A stretch of 6,089 nucleotides of DNA from an uncultured Actinomyces sp. (GTDB lineage Bacteria > Actinomycetota > Actinomycetes > Actinomycetales > Actinomycetaceae), in the NCBI GenBank assembly GCA_937926415.1, contig CALBAF010000382.1, forward strand, positions 1 to 6,089. The letters run 5' to 3'. Each line of letters begins with the position of its first letter. The first letter of the stretch is position 1. The translations under genes were made by a program, and so were the position numbers. Shown here in pieces: positions 5,803 to 6,089 of this stretch. The notes under the pieces are model-generated. The model was given only the letters and a program-made list of their open reading frames with translations. It had not been told where the DNA came from and searched no databases.

Positions 5803-6089
5803 TTAGAGCACGCGCTCCAGGCAGTAGTCGATACAGGCGAGGAGCGCCTCCACGTCCTCGACCTCCACGCTCGGCCACGTTCCGATGCGCAGCTGGTTGG
5901 CGCCCACTCCGCGGTAGGCGCCGATGTCGACGATCCCGAGCGCGCGCAGGTGCGCCGCCAGCTCGGAGGCGTTCGCGGCCTCGTCGATCTCGATTGTGGC
6001 GGTCACGGGGGAACGCCAGGTCGGATTCTCGACGAAGGGGTGCGCCGCCAGGTTGGCCTCGGCCCAGTCGTAGATGAGGGACGAGGCCT
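5803..6089 (-). CDS. serC: Phosphoserine aminotransferase, C-terminal part (cut by window edge)
   Basis: SerC converts 3-phosphohydroxypyruvate and glutamate to phosphoserine and 2-oxoglutarate with pyridoxal phosphate, in serine biosynthesis. Only the last 94 residues are in the window; the PLP lysine and most of the active site lie beyond the right edge. The visible part reads YDWAEANLAAHPFV, then RSPVTATIEID, then ELAAHLRALGIVDIGAYRG, then GANQLRIGTWPSVEVEDVEA and a final ALLACIDYCLERVL. This is the C-terminal domain of the actinobacterial SerC type, where LRxxGIVD...Y, NQLRIG and PEDVEAL-like endings are characteristic. The frame is open to the edge with no stop, so the gene looks intact as far as seen. 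A GTG within this frame at 6006 is internal, not a start. It converges with the MFS gene, and no clear terminator hairpin is visible in the 19-base gap. Confidence 0.9.
   Translation of the reverse strand, partial: ASSLIYDWAEANLAAHPFVENPTWRSPVTATIEIDEAANASELAAHLRALGIVDIGAYRGVGANQLRIGTWPSVEVEDVEALLACIDYCLERVL

Overview
This is a GC-rich chromosomal window from an actinobacterium. The third codon positions are strongly G/C, GTG starts and AGGAGG-type ribosome sites are present, and several genes belong to families that are actinobacterial or have an actinobacterial form: the TPM-domain membrane protein, the long cold-shock protein, the DUF3027 protein and this type of SerC tail. From memory of similar proteins, the Actinomyces/Schaalia group is the best guess, but nothing in the window proves the genus. 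I see no mobile element, CRISPR array, tRNA, rRNA or phage gene.

Layout, left to right. A secreted or membrane-anchored TPM-domain protein is read leftwards from 1303 and runs off the left edge. A 247-base divergent intergenic region (1304-1550) carries its promoter and, on the other side, the leader of a cold-shock protein gene. That leader has three small palindromes. The cold-shock gene (1551-1928) overlaps by 8 bases a DUF3027 gene (1921-2775) with a candidate zinc site, so the two look like a translationally coupled pair. A strong hairpin (2799-2835) closes that unit. A purine-type NCS2/AzgA permease follows (about 2897-4348) and is closed by a perfect 14-bp hairpin (4370-4402). An MFS exporter of the EntS/DHA3 type is next (4494-5783). 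Its end faces the end of serC, phosphoserine aminotransferase, which is read leftwards and cut by the right edge.

The genes mostly look like independent housekeeping units. The one tight partnership is cold-shock protein plus DUF3027. From memory, the region in Mycobacterium tuberculosis that runs from cspB (Rv0871) through an MFS gene (Rv0876c) to serC (Rv0884c) has a related gene content, so this appears to be an old actinobacterial neighbourhood rather than an island. I did not find a convincing new system. The most worthwhile leads are the palindromic csp leader and the csp-DUF3027 coupling.
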